A stretch of 64,000 nucleotides of DNA from Kangiella profundi (lineage in GTDB: Bacteria; Pseudomonadota; Gammaproteobacteria; Enterobacterales; Kangiellaceae), in NCBI RefSeq assembly GCF_002838765.1, contig NZ_CP025120.1, forward strand, positions 930,001 through 994,000. Reading direction: 5' to 3'. Shown piece after piece: positions 10,314 through 20,445 of this stretch (positions are counted from its first letter, which is position 1; each line of letters opens with the position of its first letter). Both the position numbers and the translations under genes were made by a program. The notes beneath the pieces are model-generated. The model was not told the origin of the DNA, ran no database searches, and was given only the letters and a program-made list of their open reading frames with translations.

Positions 10314-11666
10314 CTATCGGCCTTCACGTCTTAAGGCTGAAGCAGTAAATCCGCTGTAGGTTAATTCACTGGCGAAATCGTACATGGACTCTTTGTTATC
10401 CAGGCCGAAAGCGATGTAACGCTTGGCTTTCAAGTCATGTAGAACATCCAGTGTGCTCCACAGTACCGGGACTTCGTAATAATTAATGGCATGGGCCTCA
10501 CCCACGCGCCATAACTGACCATTCTCGTCGTAATGATCTACCAACAATGCTTGCCAGCTATCTTCATCAAGATAGAAGGTGCGACGACTATAGATGTTGG
10601 TTTCTGTGTCCTTAAGCGTTGCTTCGACCACCCACACTCTATGCAATTCATAACGGGCATATTCCTGGTTAATGTGGCCAGGACGGATGATGTCGTCATA
10701 GTTCAACTGTTCGCTGTGTAGTTGATAGGCGTTATAGGGCACAAACATTTCTTTCTTACCCTTTAACTCCCAGTTGTACTTATCTGGTGAGCCGCTGAAC
10801 ATATCAAAATTATCAACCGTTGAAAGTCCGTCTGAAGCCAGGGCAGGAGCGTCATAGGCAACAGTTGGAGTACGGCTGGCACGACGACGACCTGGATCAT
10901 AGCGCCAGGCTCTACGAGGATCTTCGATTTGATTTGATGTTTCGTGTACTAGTAATACTTGTCCAGCAAGATTGGATGGCGCAGTAATGCGTTGCTTGTA
11001 AAGGAACAGGAGGTTGTCTTTCTCAGGGTTTTCCTGCGCATAGTATTGCAATGACTCCTGTTCAAACTTGACCGGGGTGTAACTTCCGTCTTGCTGCGGT
11101 GTAACCTGAATATATTCACGAGAAATGTACTCACCACGGTAACGTGTTAAGTGGTTCCAGATCGCCTCAAGGCCATTGTTCGGAATAGGGAAAGGCGTAC
11201 CGACTTTAGCATTAATCAGGCCAGCACCGTCTTGTGTTAGCTCAGCGCGCGTAGAATTTTGAATACTGTAGTCATAAACCTTCTTTGGGAATGATGCAGT
11301 CCGATGGGTTGGGTATACCTTAAGCTGATAGTCAGGGTATTGTTTAATCATTGCGACCTGGCCCGCTGAAAGTTTGTCAGCATATTGGCTTACATTGCTT
11401 TGATTAATGATCAATAGTGGCTTTTCATCTGCAAATGGGTTTCTGTGGTGTTCGCCTGGAACATAATCCTGAGGTACTTGGAGTATACCTCCAGTCCATG
11501 CCGGGATGGTTCCATCTGCATTACCTGCCAATTCTGCTCCTATTGGTGATAAGGTGTTACCAAGTTGTTGGGCCTGTTCAGCAGAAACTTTGGCCTGAGA
11601 AACCTGGTGGCTGGTGGTTAGCAGAAGCAGGGCAGTTAAAGTGGAGGAGATAAAGACCTTTTTCAT
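10314..11666 (-). CDS. Exported DUF1329-family protein
   Basis: This 450-aa precursor has a signal peptide ending near SHQVSQA. The mature protein begins with KVSAEQAQQLGNTLSPIGAE and NADGTIPAWTGGI, the hallmark N-terminus of DUF1329 proteins. Those are envelope proteins distantly related to the LolA/LolB fold, often beside RND lipid or hopanoid exporters or genes for degrading hydrophobic compounds. Other family features are YDPGRRRASRTPTVAYD and the C-terminal RRTFYLDEDSWQALLVDHYD. No exporter gene is adjacent here. Expression from its own promoter (11708-11735) and the divergent marR gene suggest, without proof, that MarR controls it. Confidence 0.85.
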   Translation of the reverse strand: MKKVFISSTLTALLLLTTSHQVSQAKVSAEQAQQLGNTLSPIGAELAGNADGTIPAWTGGILQVPQDYVPGEHHRNPFADEKPLLIINQSNVSQYADKLSAGQVAMIKQYPDYQLKVYPTHRTASFPKKVYDYSIQNSTRAELTQDGAGLINAKVGTPFPIPNNGLEAIWNHLTRYRGEYISREYIQVTPQQDGSYTPVKFEQESLQYYAQENPEKDNLLFLYKQRITAPSNLAGQVLLVHETSNQIEDPRRAWRYDPGRRRASRTPTVAYDAPALASDGLSTVDNFDMFSGSPDKYNWELKGKKEMFVPYNAYQLHSEQLNYDDIIRPGHINQEYARYELHRVWVVEATLKDTETNIYSRRTFYLDEDSWQALLVDHYDENGQLWRVGEAHAINYYEVPVLWSTLDVLHDLKAKRYIAFGLDNKESMYDFASELTYSGFTASALRREGR

Positions 11667-11707
11667 GAAAGTGCCTCAAAAAGGATCTGAAGTAAAATGA
11701 GGCGCAG

Positions 11708-11735
11708 ATTCTACTGATCCGACCAATAAAGTCAA
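11708..11735 (-). promoter_or_regulatory. Sigma70-type promoter for the DUF1329 gene
   Basis: On the minus strand TTGACT (11735-11730), a 16-nt spacer and TAGAAT (11713-11708) lie about 42 nt before the start codon. Confidence 0.6.
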
Positions 11736-11869
11736 TAACTGGTCATACCTGATAGGGTAAAGCAATGAGCTGACCTGTAAGCTATTGAAATCATAGTTCC
11801 TGTGTCGATTAATTTTACAGTTTGATAGGCGTTAGCTATTTAATATATAGAAATAGGATTACAGCTAAC

Positions 11870-11912
11870 TTGAGAATGACCGAGGGTAGCTATATAATTA
11901 ACTATTGTTAAT
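11870..11912 (+). promoter_or_regulatory. marR promoter with overlapping palindrome (candidate operator)
   Basis: TTGAGA (11870-11875), a 17-nt spacer and TATAAT (11893-11898) form a strong promoter. A perfect dyad, ATTAAC-TATT-GTTAAT (11897-11912), overlaps the -10 end and the predicted start site. MarR proteins commonly repress their own genes by binding such dyads, so this is a plausible operator. Confidence 0.6.
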
Positions 11913-11931
11913 ATTTCAGCAATGCAAACTA

Positions 11932-12372
11932 ATGTCTGATCAAAACAAAGAAATCCAAGTACTTGCAGAAAGACTTTACCGACTGGCAGATCATCTACTA
12001 AAAGACTCTAAGCGTCATGGTCAAGAAAGTGGTTTGACCTCAGAAAGACTTTCAATTCTTGGAATTCTGGTCAATACGGGGCCACAAACTATCAACAAGC
12101 TGGCAGCAACTGAAGGAGTTTCTGCGCCAGCCATTACTCGAACCGTCAAAAGTCTTGAGAAACAAGGTTTTGTTATTAAATCACGGTCGAAAACGGATCA
12201 GCGGGTGGTATATGTTGCACCGACTCGTAAAAGTCAGCAGTTGCTTGATGAGATAAGCCGAAAGGCACAATCTACAATCGAAGAGCTGTTGCTAGGCATT
12301 GAGGCTGATGAGGCACACCAGATTGATCTTGCAATGACTCTGCTTGAGCGTCAGATTATAAAAACAAGCTAA
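11932..12372 (+). CDS. MarR-family transcriptional regulator
   Basis: This 146-aa protein begins MSDQNKEIQVLAERLYRLADH. Its winged helix-turn-helix is visible in TINKLAATEGVSAPAITRTVKSLEKQGFV, with a wing (SRSKTDQRVVYVAPT) containing the D-x-R motif of the family. MarR proteins are dimeric repressors that respond to small phenolic or oxidising ligands. The ATG at 11932 is preferred over an upstream TTG at 11905, because that TTG falls at the predicted transcription start. It is divergent from the DUF1329 gene and followed by no obvious co-transcribed target. Confidence 0.9.
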   Translation: MSDQNKEIQVLAERLYRLADHLLKDSKRHGQESGLTSERLSILGILVNTGPQTINKLAATEGVSAPAITRTVKSLEKQGFVIKSRSKTDQRVVYVAPTRKSQQLLDEISRKAQSTIEELLLGIEADEAHQIDLAMTLLERQIIKTS

Positions 12373-12462
12373 AACAGCCAGTTAACAGGACGATGTGCTG
12401 ATATCAGCTAATGAATTTCGAGTCCGAAGGTGTATGAGGCGATATAAAGGATAGGCATAAAG

Positions 12463-12496
12463 AAAAAGCTGCAACTCAAATGAGAAGCAGCTTTTA
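12463..12496 (-). terminator. Intrinsic terminator of rpsT
   Basis: AAAAGCTGC/GCAGCTTTT arms with an inner CTCA/TGAG pair. T-runs at both sides allow action in either direction. Confidence 0.75.
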
Positions 12497-12551
12497 TAAT
12501 TCTTGCTGTCTTACTACTGGGTTATGTAATTACAAACCCACTACCAAGCGA

Positions 12552-12812
12552 TTAAAGAGCTTGGATACGTGCAGTCAAACGGCTCTTATGACGAGCAGCT
12601 TTATTTTTGTGGATAATGCCTTTATTTGCAGCTTTATCAATCACTGGGATAGCACGCTCTAATGCAGTTTGAGCTTCAGCTTTGTTGCCTGCTTCAATCG
12701 CATAAACAACTTTCTTAATGTAGCTACGTAGCATTGAGCGACGGCTAGCGTTGTGCTGGCGACGAGCTTCAGCTTGACGAGCACGTTTTTTGGCAGATTT
12801 AATGTTAGCCAA
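12552..12812 (-). CDS. rpsT: Ribosomal protein S20
   Basis: This 86-aa, very basic protein starts [20 protein letters not shown] and contains the family's [11 protein letters not shown] and [19 protein letters not shown] stretches. S20 binds 16S rRNA early in 30S assembly. An AGGAG Shine-Dalgarno lies 8 nt before the ATG. It is divergent from murJ, the usual gammaproteobacterial arrangement. Confidence 0.98.
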   Translation of the reverse strand: MANIKSAKKRARQAEARRQHNASRRSMLRSYIKKVVYAIEAGNKAEAQTALERAIPVIDKAANKGIIHKNKAARHKSRLTARIQAL

Positions 12813-12860
12813 GGTGAACTCCTAACAACAAAATAGTTAATTCAAAATTTAAGGTCGCGA

Positions 12861-12889
12861 AATATACCGCCTTTGCACGTCCTTATCAA
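12861..12889 (-). promoter_or_regulatory. Sigma70-type promoter for rpsT
   Basis: On the minus strand TTGATA (12889-12884), a 17-nt spacer and TATATT (12866-12861), about 48 nt from the start codon. Confidence 0.65.
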
Positions 12890-13015
12890 GTAAAAACCAC
12901 CAAAAACGGCAAATTCTGGCAATTTTGAGGGTTTTCAGGCGATTCTCTGGTCGCCAGCCGAATTATCACTTAAACTTGCGCCAATTTCTATAACAAACAA
13001 TAGGCTAAGGAGCTG

Positions 13016-14548
13016 ATGGGAAGCTTACTGAAATCCAGCACCATCGTCAGTTTTTGGACCATGATTTCTCGCTTTATGGGCTTAGTGCGGGATGTGGTTC
13101 TGGCCAATCTATTGGGCGCTACTTTTCAGGCGGACGTATTCCTGGTCGCGCAGAAAATTCCCAACTTCCTGCGTCGTCTTTTTGGAGAAGGGGCTTTTGC
13201 TACAGCCTTTGTGCCGGTTTTTTCTGAGTACTATTCCAATCGTAGTCAAAAAGAAACCGTTCAGCTGTTAAGTAAGGTATCGGGAACCTTGGGTGGCGTA
13301 TTAGCCATTGTGACTATCGTTGGTGTTTTGGGTTCTCAGGGTGTGATTGCTATATTTGGTATTGGCTTCCTGGACGAGCCTGAAAAATTCAATTTGGCCA
13401 GTGACCTTTTGAAAATCACTTTTCCTTATATTTTCTTTATATCGTTGGTCGCGATGTACAGTTCGGTGCTCAACACCTTGAATAAGTTCGCGATCCCGGC
13501 ATTTGCACCCATATTATTAAACCTATCGATTATTGCGGCGGCAATTGTTTTTGCCCCAACCATGGAAGAGCCTACCGTGGCACTAGCCTGGGCTATCTTC
13601 ATTGCTGGAGCACTGCAATTATTCCTGCACTTTCCTTTTTTATGGAAAGCCGGTTACCTGCCAAAACCACAGTGGGCTTGGAAAGACAGCGCTGTGCAGC
13701 GAATTATTAAGTTGATGATACCGGTGATATTTGGTGCTTCGGTCAGTCAGATTAACCTGCTTATTGATACGCAAATTGCCTCCTTATTGGCTGAAGGCAG
13801 TATTTCCTGGTTGTACTACTCGGATCGTTTGTTGGAATTCCCTCTGGGTATTTTTGGGATAGCCATCGCCACGGTACTGTTGCCGACTCTATCTAAGTTC
13901 TTTTCCAAGAAAGACATGCAACATTACTCAGGTACGCTTGATTGGGGCCTGCGTATGGTGCTAATGATAGGCATTCCAGCGGCTATTGGTTTGTTCTGGC
14001 TGGCTGAACCCATCATGATTACTGTCTTTCAGCACGGCGCCTTTACCGAGTACGACTCCTTTAAAGCAGGCCAGAGTTTGCAGGCTTATTCATCAGGCTT
14101 GATAGCCTTTATGATGGTGAAAGTATTCTTAACAGGGTTCTATTCACGTCAGGATACTAAAACCCCGGTTAAGATCGCTGTTGTTGCTGTTGTTAGTAAT
14201 ATCGTCCTCAATCTGGCGCTATTTAAACCCTTTGGTCATGTTGGACTGGCCGCTGCAACCAGTATCTCCGCCTTTATTAATGCTATTTTGCTTTATCGGT
14301 TTTTAAGTAAAGACAATCACTTAAAGCTATCGCGTGAAAGTAAGCTATGGATTGGTAAACTGGTACTGGCAAGTGGATTGCTGCTGCTAGGCCTTTGGTA
14401 TACCGACTTTAGTATCGAGCAATGGCAGGCTTGGTCTCGAATGGAAGCCATCGGCATGATTAGTGCCATTATTGCGGTGACTATCGTGTCTTATGCCATT
14501 CTGTTGGTAGTATTGGGTTTGAGACGCAAGGATTTTAGGATAGGTTAA
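13016..14548 (+). CDS. murJ: Lipid II flippase MurJ (MviN)
   Basis: This 510-aa polytopic membrane protein of the MVF/MOP superfamily flips lipid II to the periplasmic face for peptidoglycan synthesis. The N-terminus (SSTIVSFWTMISRFMGLVRDVVLANLLGA) and PNFLRRLFGEGAFATAFVPVFSEY are diagnostic. About 14 hydrophobic segments fit the family. An AGGAG lies 6 nt before the ATG. Its stop overlaps the first base of the next gene's ATG. Confidence 0.97.
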   Translation: MGSLLKSSTIVSFWTMISRFMGLVRDVVLANLLGATFQADVFLVAQKIPNFLRRLFGEGAFATAFVPVFSEYYSNRSQKETVQLLSKVSGTLGGVLAIVTIVGVLGSQGVIAIFGIGFLDEPEKFNLASDLLKITFPYIFFISLVAMYSSVLNTLNKFAIPAFAPILLNLSIIAAAIVFAPTMEEPTVALAWAIFIAGALQLFLHFPFLWKAGYLPKPQWAWKDSAVQRIIKLMIPVIFGASVSQINLLIDTQIASLLAEGSISWLYYSDRLLEFPLGIFGIAIATVLLPTLSKFFSKKDMQHYSGTLDWGLRMVLMIGIPAAIGLFWLAEPIMITVFQHGAFTEYDSFKAGQSLQAYSSGLIAFMMVKVFLTGFYSRQDTKTPVKIAVVAVVSNIVLNLALFKPFGHVGLAAATSISAFINAILLYRFLSKDNHLKLSRESKLWIGKLVLASGLLLLGLWYTDFSIEQWQAWSRMEAIGMISAIIAVTIVSYAILLVVLGLRRKDFRIG

Positions 14549-15279
14549 TGAAGTATCTTTTAGGCATATCGCTTCTTTTAATTTCTAGCTGTGCAATGGC
14601 AGAGATAAAATTTGTTAAGCACGACTTTTCTTTTGGTTCAATTTATATACCCAATAAAATACCCAAAGCGATTATGACCTCACCCGAGAGTAAAATAATT
14701 TCTATGGGCACAAAAGGGGAATACAATTTTGTACTCAACCTGAGTAAAGAAAGTTATTTCTGCCAGTTCATAACAAAACAACAATCAAAACTCTTGTTTA
14801 AAGGGAAGCCTTGTAATTATAAGCAGTTGTATTTAATGGAGAAACCATCGAGCTCTGAACTCCTAAATTTACACAAAGAACTTGAGATGCTTCTAACATC
14901 AATATTCTATTTTTGGAAAGACCCTAAATATAGTGATCGGGATATAAAGATATTCATTGAACAAGATCGCCTGAGTTCTATTTGGAGAATTGATAACTCT
15001 GGTAAAGTAAAAAGAGTTGTCTACAAGTCGGTACTGGATAATTCGCAACTATTAGTTGAGCAAGAAATAAGGTTAGAGAATACTCATAAGCTACAAATGA
15101 ATGAGGGTTATAGTAAGGTGCCATCAAAATTTGAGCTGTGGTTTGCAGGATTGGTTCAAGACATTGCAAATGAAGAGTTTGATATAGATGATTTTGAGGA
15201 GTTTTGTAGGCTTAATGACATTGAGTGCTTTCTTAATCAAAATGGGGAGTTCATCAATTTAACACCAGTGAGTAACTAA
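14548..15279 (+). CDS. Uncharacterised exported protein or lipoprotein
   Basis: I do not recognise this 243-aa protein. The N-terminus MKYLLGISLLLISSCAMAEIKF can be read as a lipoprotein signal (ISSC, Cys15) or as a signal-peptidase-I site after AMA. The rest is mostly soluble, with a lysine-rich middle (SDRDIKIFIEQDRLSSIWRI) and an acidic C-terminus (EEFDIDDFEEFCRLNDIECF). The gene is noticeably more AT-rich than murJ, with which it overlaps by one base. It may have been acquired separately and ride on murJ transcription. A terminator follows directly. Confidence 0.7.
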   Translation: MKYLLGISLLLISSCAMAEIKFVKHDFSFGSIYIPNKIPKAIMTSPESKIISMGTKGEYNFVLNLSKESYFCQFITKQQSKLLFKGKPCNYKQLYLMEKPSSSELLNLHKELEMLLTSIFYFWKDPKYSDRDIKIFIEQDRLSSIWRIDNSGKVKRVVYKSVLDNSQLLVEQEIRLENTHKLQMNEGYSKVPSKFELWFAGLVQDIANEEFDIDDFEEFCRLNDIECFLNQNGEFINLTPVSN

Positions 15280-15284
15280 ACAAT

Positions 15285-15310
15285 AAAGGGAGCTTGGGCT
15301 CCCTTTTTTA
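15285..15310 (+). terminator. Intrinsic terminator after the murJ-linked gene
   Basis: AAAGGGAGC-TTGG-GCTCCCTTT hairpin with a T-run. Confidence 0.85.
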
Positions 15311-15328
15311 ATTGCTAACCTCTTGTAA

Positions 15329-15907
15329 CTACTTCTCTCCAACTAACTTCAACACCGCTTTATAACGTGGTTGTTGGTGTCGCTCCAAATAATAAGTCAG
15401 CTCTTTAGTTTCAGGATTATAGTCCAGCATCCAGACGTTACTTTTAGCTTCAGGGATCATCTCGGCAGTGTAACTGTCAGCATGAAAAAACTGCTTATAC
15501 TGAGTAGGTTGCTCTCCTTTGTATGGGGCTGAGTAGCCTCCATATAGAGTCTGTTCATCTGGCAAACCGTCTTCATGACGATGGTCATGACGTAATCGCA
15601 ATCCGTTATCAGTTTTGAATAAGAGCCAGGTTCTGGACTTATCTTCACCTACCTGAAATGGAATGGATATATAACGCGGGCCACAGCCGTCAATCGTGGC
15701 AACCAGCTTTTTGCCAGCAAATTCATGATTGGGATCCTCGGGGTAGGCTGTTTCACCGACAAACTGGCTGCCGCACATACGGGAAAGGTTATTAAAGAAA
15801 GCGAGTTCTTCATCGGTTAAGTCATAATCTGGCGCAAAAAAACAGGCACAGCTACCGAGTAGCAGGCTTGATGCCAAGATGATTGTTGATTTTAACTGTA
15901 TTTTCAT
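15329..15907 (-). CDS. Uncharacterised lipoprotein
   Basis: The 192-aa product starts MKIQLKSTIILASSLLLGSC, a lipoprotein signal with lipobox LLGSC at Cys20. The ATG at 15907 is chosen over an in-frame TTG at 15976 because the lipoprotein signal begins there. The mature part has repeated charged patches (LRHDHRHEDGLPDEQTLYGG) and a C-terminal beta-rich end (ELTYYLERHQQPRYKAVLKL). I recognise no family. It is divergent from ribF. Confidence 0.65.
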   Translation of the reverse strand: MKIQLKSTIILASSLLLGSCACFFAPDYDLTDEELAFFNNLSRMCGSQFVGETAYPEDPNHEFAGKKLVATIDGCGPRYISIPFQVGEDKSRTWLLFKTDNGLRLRHDHRHEDGLPDEQTLYGGYSAPYKGEQPTQYKQFFHADSYTAEMIPEAKSNVWMLDYNPETKELTYYLERHQQPRYKAVLKLVGEK

Positions 15908-16095
15908 GAAGTTAGACGATTCCTGTTGATGTTTGCTGAGTATTGATATCTTGGCAGTTTCTAAGGTTGGATTCAATTCTAATGAAAATTGGCTAATTTA
16001 TTGAAAGGTGGTTAATTCCTGACCCATTGTCCGCTATAATTGCCCGCTTTGATTGGCTCGGCATCAATGTCTGTTGCTTGGAGAAAAATGCGTTC

Positions 16096-17031
16096 ATGCG
16101 CCTAATTCGTGGTCTATACAGTTGTCCTCAAAACCTGTTTAAGCAGGGCAGTATTGCGACTATTGGTAACTTTGACGGTGTCCACCTCGGACATCAGGCG
16201 ATTATCAGGCGCTTAACGGATAAGGCCAAAGCGCTATCCGTGCCCAGTGTAGTGATTGTTTTTGAGCCACATCCTCAAGAATTCTTCCACCCAGAGGCTG
16301 CGCCAGCTAGGCTTTTTAAACTGACAGACAAGCTTCTGGCCCTCAAAGATTTAGGTGTGGATTACGTGCTGTGTTTGCGCTTTAATCGAGAGCTGGCTGA
16401 GTTAAGCGCAGAAGATTTCATTCGTCGGGTGTTGGTTGAGACATTGCACGTCAAACACCTGTTTATTGGCGATGACTTTAAGTTTGGCTACAAGCGAAAA
16501 GGTGATTTTACCTTGTTGCAACAAGTCGCGGAGTTTCCGGTTGAAGCCAATCAGACGGTGACACAGACCATTGATGGTGACAGTGCTCGAATTAGCAGCA
16601 GCTTGGTTCGACAGGCAATTGTTGATAATGATTTTGAGCATGCTGAAAAACTGCTGGGGCGACCTTATCGTTTCCGCGGCAGGGTAGCGCATGGTGATAA
16701 GCAGGGCCGAACGATAGGCATTCCAACCGCTAATATGGCACTGAAGCGGGTCAAGAGTCCTTTACAGGGCGTCTACGCGGTAAAAGTATTGGGTATCAAG
16801 GATGAAGCGATTAACGGAGTGGCAAATGTTGGCATAAAGCCAACTTTAAATGCTCGTAAAGAACGCCTTGAAGTTCACCTGTTGGACTTTGATGGCGATG
16901 TTTATGGTAAGCAGCTGACGATTGAGCCTGTCGCTAAAATTCGGGATGAACAGAAATTCAGTGGTAAAGACGAGTTAATTGAACAGATTAACCGTGATAT
17001 TGAAAAGGCTCGGTCTCTTTTGATCGACTAG
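16096..17031 (+). CDS. ribF: Bifunctional riboflavin kinase / FAD synthetase
   Basis: The 311-aa enzyme phosphorylates riboflavin to FMN and adenylylates FMN to FAD. The N-terminal adenylyltransferase domain shows ATIGNFDGVHLGHQ and FIGDDFKFGYKRKGD. The C-terminal kinase domain shows GRTIGIPTANM and GVANVGIKPT. The ATG at 16096 is used because homologues start at this MRLIRG-type N-terminus, while an upstream TTG at 16027 adds unrelated residues. It opens the conserved ribF-ileS-lspA-fkpB-ispH cluster. Confidence 0.96.
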   Translation: MRLIRGLYSCPQNLFKQGSIATIGNFDGVHLGHQAIIRRLTDKAKALSVPSVVIVFEPHPQEFFHPEAAPARLFKLTDKLLALKDLGVDYVLCLRFNRELAELSAEDFIRRVLVETLHVKHLFIGDDFKFGYKRKGDFTLLQQVAEFPVEANQTVTQTIDGDSARISSSLVRQAIVDNDFEHAEKLLGRPYRFRGRVAHGDKQGRTIGIPTANMALKRVKSPLQGVYAVKVLGIKDEAINGVANVGIKPTLNARKERLEVHLLDFDGDVYGKQLTIEPVAKIRDEQKFSGKDELIEQINRDIEKARSLLID

Positions 17032-17092
17032 AATCTGCATATTGGCCTGAGCCTTAACATTTTTAATTAAACAAAACAGAGTAGTAGCTTAA

Positions 17093-19897
17093 ATGAGCGA
17101 TTATAAAGACACATTAAATCTACCAAAAACACGCTTTGAAATGCGTGGAAACTTGCCACAACGTGAGCCAAAGATGTTGGCTGAATGGAGCAAAAATGAT
17201 CTTTACGGCGAAATTCGTAAAGCGCGTGCCGGTCGTGAGCAATTTATTTTGCACGATGGCCCTCCTTATGCGAATGGTAATATTCACATTGGTCACTCTG
17301 TTAACAAAATTCTTAAAGATATCGTCATCAAGAGTAAAACCTTGAGTGGTTTCGACAGCCCTTATGTACCGGGCTGGGACTGCCACGGTTTGCCGATTGA
17401 AAATAATGTCGAGAAAAAAGTCGGTAAAGCAGGAGACAAGGTTTCTCATGCTGAATTCCGTCAAAAATGTCGCGACTATGCAGCTAAACAGGTAGATGGT
17501 CAGAAGACCGATTTCATTCGTCTTGGTGTCTTAGGCGAATGGGACAATCCTTATTTGACCATGGACTTTAAATTCGAAGCTAACATCGTTCGAGCCCTAT
17601 CGAAGCTTGTTCGTAATGGCCACCTCTTTAAAGGCGAAAAGCCAGTTTACTGGAGCGTGGTTGGTGGCTCTTCGTTGGCTGAAGCTGAAGTTGAATATCA
17701 GGATAAAACCTCGTTTTCTATTTATGTTAATTATCCTGTTGCTGATGAACAGGCATTTTTAAAAGCTTTTGACTTTGCGGGTGAGCAGGGCGAAGGCGAA
17801 GTCTCTGTGGTTATCTGGACCACGACCCCTTGGACACTACCATCAAGTCAGGCGGTAACTGTTCATGAAGAATTAGAGTATGTATTGGTTCAGGTGGAGC
17901 GTGATGGCAACAAAGAACGTTTTGTGCTGGCCCGAGAGCTCGTTGAAAGCGTTATGAAAGAAGCTGAAATTGAGAGTTATTCAGTCATCGCTTCGACTAA
18001 AGGTTCAAAGCTTGAAAACTTTGAATTGAACCACCCATTCTACGATAAATCGATACCGGTAATTCTGGGTGAGCATGTCACTACGGATGCCGGTACTGGC
18101 CTGGTGCATACCGCACCTGATCATGGTCCTGATGACTTTGTAGTGGGTAAAAAATATGGCATTGGCCTATTGAATTATGTGATGGCAAATGGTGTCTTCT
18201 CAGACGAAACACCAGTGTTTGCCGGTCAACATGTCTATAAAGTAGATCAGCCGGTTGTTGATCATTTAATAGAAAAAGGGCGCCTGTTGCATCAGGACAA
18301 GATGCGACATAGCTATCCTCATTGCTGGAGAACAAAAACACCTTTGATTTATCGTGCAACTCCTCAATGGTTTATTTCGATGAGCCAAAATGGATTGCAG
18401 GCTCAGGCTATGGAAGAAATCAAGAAGGTTAAATGGGTGCCAGAGTGGGGCGAAGCTCGTATCGAAAGCATGGTTGGCTCACGTCCGGACTGGTGTATTT
18501 CACGTCAGCGCACCTGGGGTGTTCCTTTGTGCTTATTTATTGATAAGCAGACTGGCGAACCACATCCTGATTCTGCCGATTTGATGGAAAAAGTTGCTGC
18601 TTATATCGAAGAGAAAGGTATTCAGGCATGGTATGACCTGGATGCTGCTGAGTTCGTTGATGCCGATAAATACGAAAAAATTGATGACACTCTAGATGTC
18701 TGGTTTGACTCTGGTGTCACTCACTACTGTGTGCTGGAAGCTCGCGACTATTTGCGTCAGCCAGCCGACTTGTACTTAGAAGGTTCTGACCAGCATCGTG
18801 GCTGGTTCCAGTCATCATTGCTAACTGCAACTGGCATGTATGGTCACGCGCCTTATAGACACTGTCTGACTCATGGCTTTGTGGTCGATGGTAAGGGCGA
18901 AAAAATGTCTAAGTCCAAAGGCAACGTGATGGCTCCAAATGATGTCATCAATAAGCTGGGCGCTGATGTATTACGTCTTTGGGTTTCTTCTGCTGACTAC
19001 CGTGGTGAAATGGCGGTTTCTGAGGAAATTTTGAAGCGTACGGGTGATACCTATCGACGCCTTCGTAATACTTCACGATTCTTGTTATCGAATCTTGAAG
19101 GTTTCGATCCGGAAAGACACTCGGTTGCTAAAGATGACTTGCTTCCACTGGATCGTTGGGCGGTGGATTGCGCTTATCAGGCGCAACAGGAAATTATCAA
19201 AGCCTATGATGATTATAATTTCTGGTTAGTTGCCCAGAAGATCCATCATTTCTGTTCGATTGATATGGGCAGTTTCTATCTGGATATCATTAAAGATCGC
19301 CAATATACGGCTAAAACTGGCTCTCGTGCACAGCGTTCATGCCAGACTGCTATGTATCACATCATCGAAGCCTTGGTCCGCTGGATGGCGCCGGTATTGA
19401 GTTTTACAGCTTATGAAATTTGGCCACTCATTCCAGGCAAACGCGAGTCTAACGTGTTTGTGGCTGAATGGTATGAAGGCTTATTCCCAATGGAAAATGC
19501 TGATATTACTCAGGCTGATTGGGCGTTGATTTCAGAAGTTAAAGATGAAGTGAACCGTGCTCTTGAATCAAAGCGTAAAGAGGGTGCTATTGGTGGCTCG
19601 CTGGCCGCAGAAGTGACGCTTTATGCTAATGATGAGTTGTATGCCGTTCTTTCAAAACTGGAAGATGAGTTACGATTTGTATTCATTACTTCACAGGCTC
19701 GTCTTGAGCAGGGTGATGGTGGTGAAGCGACTGAAATGAAAGGTTTAAATCTAAGCATTACTAAATCGGACGCTGAAAAGTGTGAGCGCTGCTGGCACCA
19801 TCGTCATGATGTTGGTCAAAACCCGGAACACCCAACCATTTGTATTCGTTGTGTTGAGAATGTGGTTGGCACCGGCGAAACTCGCCATTACGCATAA
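17093..19897 (+). CDS. ileS: Isoleucyl-tRNA synthetase
   Basis: This 934-aa class I synthetase charges tRNA-Ile. Signatures are GNIHIGHS (HIGH, about residue 64), the editing-domain stretch [21 protein letters not shown] (KMSKS, about 603) and a C-terminal zinc finger with two CxxC pairs (KCERCWHH and TICIRCVEN). Length and order match the E. coli type. The Shine-Dalgarno for lspA lies next to its stop codon, so translation is likely coupled. Confidence 0.98.
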   Translation: MSDYKDTLNLPKTRFEMRGNLPQREPKMLAEWSKNDLYGEIRKARAGREQFILHDGPPYANGNIHIGHSVNKILKDIVIKSKTLSGFDSPYVPGWDCHGLPIENNVEKKVGKAGDKVSHAEFRQKCRDYAAKQVDGQKTDFIRLGVLGEWDNPYLTMDFKFEANIVRALSKLVRNGHLFKGEKPVYWSVVGGSSLAEAEVEYQDKTSFSIYVNYPVADEQAFLKAFDFAGEQGEGEVSVVIWTTTPWTLPSSQAVTVHEELEYVLVQVERDGNKERFVLARELVESVMKEAEIESYSVIASTKGSKLENFELNHPFYDKSIPVILGEHVTTDAGTGLVHTAPDHGPDDFVVGKKYGIGLLNYVMANGVFSDETPVFAGQHVYKVDQPVVDHLIEKGRLLHQDKMRHSYPHCWRTKTPLIYRATPQWFISMSQNGLQAQAMEEIKKVKWVPEWGEARIESMVGSRPDWCISRQRTWGVPLCLFIDKQTGEPHPDSADLMEKVAAYIEEKGIQAWYDLDAAEFVDADKYEKIDDTLDVWFDSGVTHYCVLEARDYLRQPADLYLEGSDQHRGWFQSSLLTATGMYGHAPYRHCLTHGFVVDGKGEKMSKSKGNVMAPNDVINKLGADVLRLWVSSADYRGEMAVSEEILKRTGDTYRRLRNTSRFLLSNLEGFDPERHSVAKDDLLPLDRWAVDCAYQAQQEIIKAYDDYNFWLVAQKIHHFCSIDMGSFYLDIIKDRQYTAKTGSRAQRSCQTAMYHIIEALVRWMAPVLSFTAYEIWPLIPGKRESNVFVAEWYEGLFPMENADITQADWALISEVKDEVNRALESKRKEGAIGGSLAAEVTLYANDELYAVLSKLEDELRFVFITSQARLEQGDGGEATEMKGLNLSITKSDAEKCERCWHHRHDVGQNPEHPTICIRCVENVVGTGETRHYA

Positions 19898-19905
19898 GGA
19901 CTTTG

Positions 19906-20445
19906 ATGACAATGAAAAAATTGCCATTTAAACAGTCTGGACTGGTGTGGTTGTGGCTGACCGTGGTCTTGTTGATTATTGATCAGGTTACTAAAACCTG
20001 GGCAAATACTGCATTGGCGCCTGTTCATGGCGGACCCATCATTGAGGTGATGCCGCATTTTAATTTAAATCTTGCCTATAACTATGGTGCCGCTTTTAGT
20101 TTTCTCGGAGATGCCGGTGGTTGGCAGCGTTGGTTCTTTACCGCAATAGCGATTGGCATCAGTCTGTTACTTCTCTTCTGGATGTGGCGCACCGAGTCGC
20201 ATAAAAAGCTGTCCAATATTGGCATGGCGCTGGTTTTAAGTGGTGCTTTCGGAAACTTAATTGATCGTATAGTTTATGGTTATGTCATCGATTTTATTGA
20301 CTGGTATGTGTCCATAGATGGATACCATTGGCCAACCTTTAACATTGCTGATAGCGTTATCCTAATAGGCGTTGGACTTTTGTTGATTGATTCATTTGTC
20401 AATCCGGAGCATAAGTCCAAGCCAAAGAAAGACGAGAATAAATAA
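19906..20445 (+). CDS. lspA: Prolipoprotein signal peptidase
   Basis: Signal peptidase II, about 179 aa with four membrane segments, cleaves lipoprotein signal peptides after lipidation. The catalytic Asp pair is visible in GNLIDRI and FNIADSVILIG, and the N-terminal LLIIDQVTKTW is typical. The ATG at 19906 is preferred, as AAGGA lies 5 nt upstream; an in-frame ATG at 19912 is the alternative. It supplies lipoprotein maturation needed by several lipoproteins in this window, including BamC. Confidence 0.96.
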   Translation: MTMKKLPFKQSGLVWLWLTVVLLIIDQVTKTWANTALAPVHGGPIIEVMPHFNLNLAYNYGAAFSFLGDAGGWQRWFFTAIAIGISLLLLFWMWRTESHKKLSNIGMALVLSGAFGNLIDRIVYGYVIDFIDWYVSIDGYHWPTFNIADSVILIGVGLLLIDSFVNPEHKSKPKKDENK

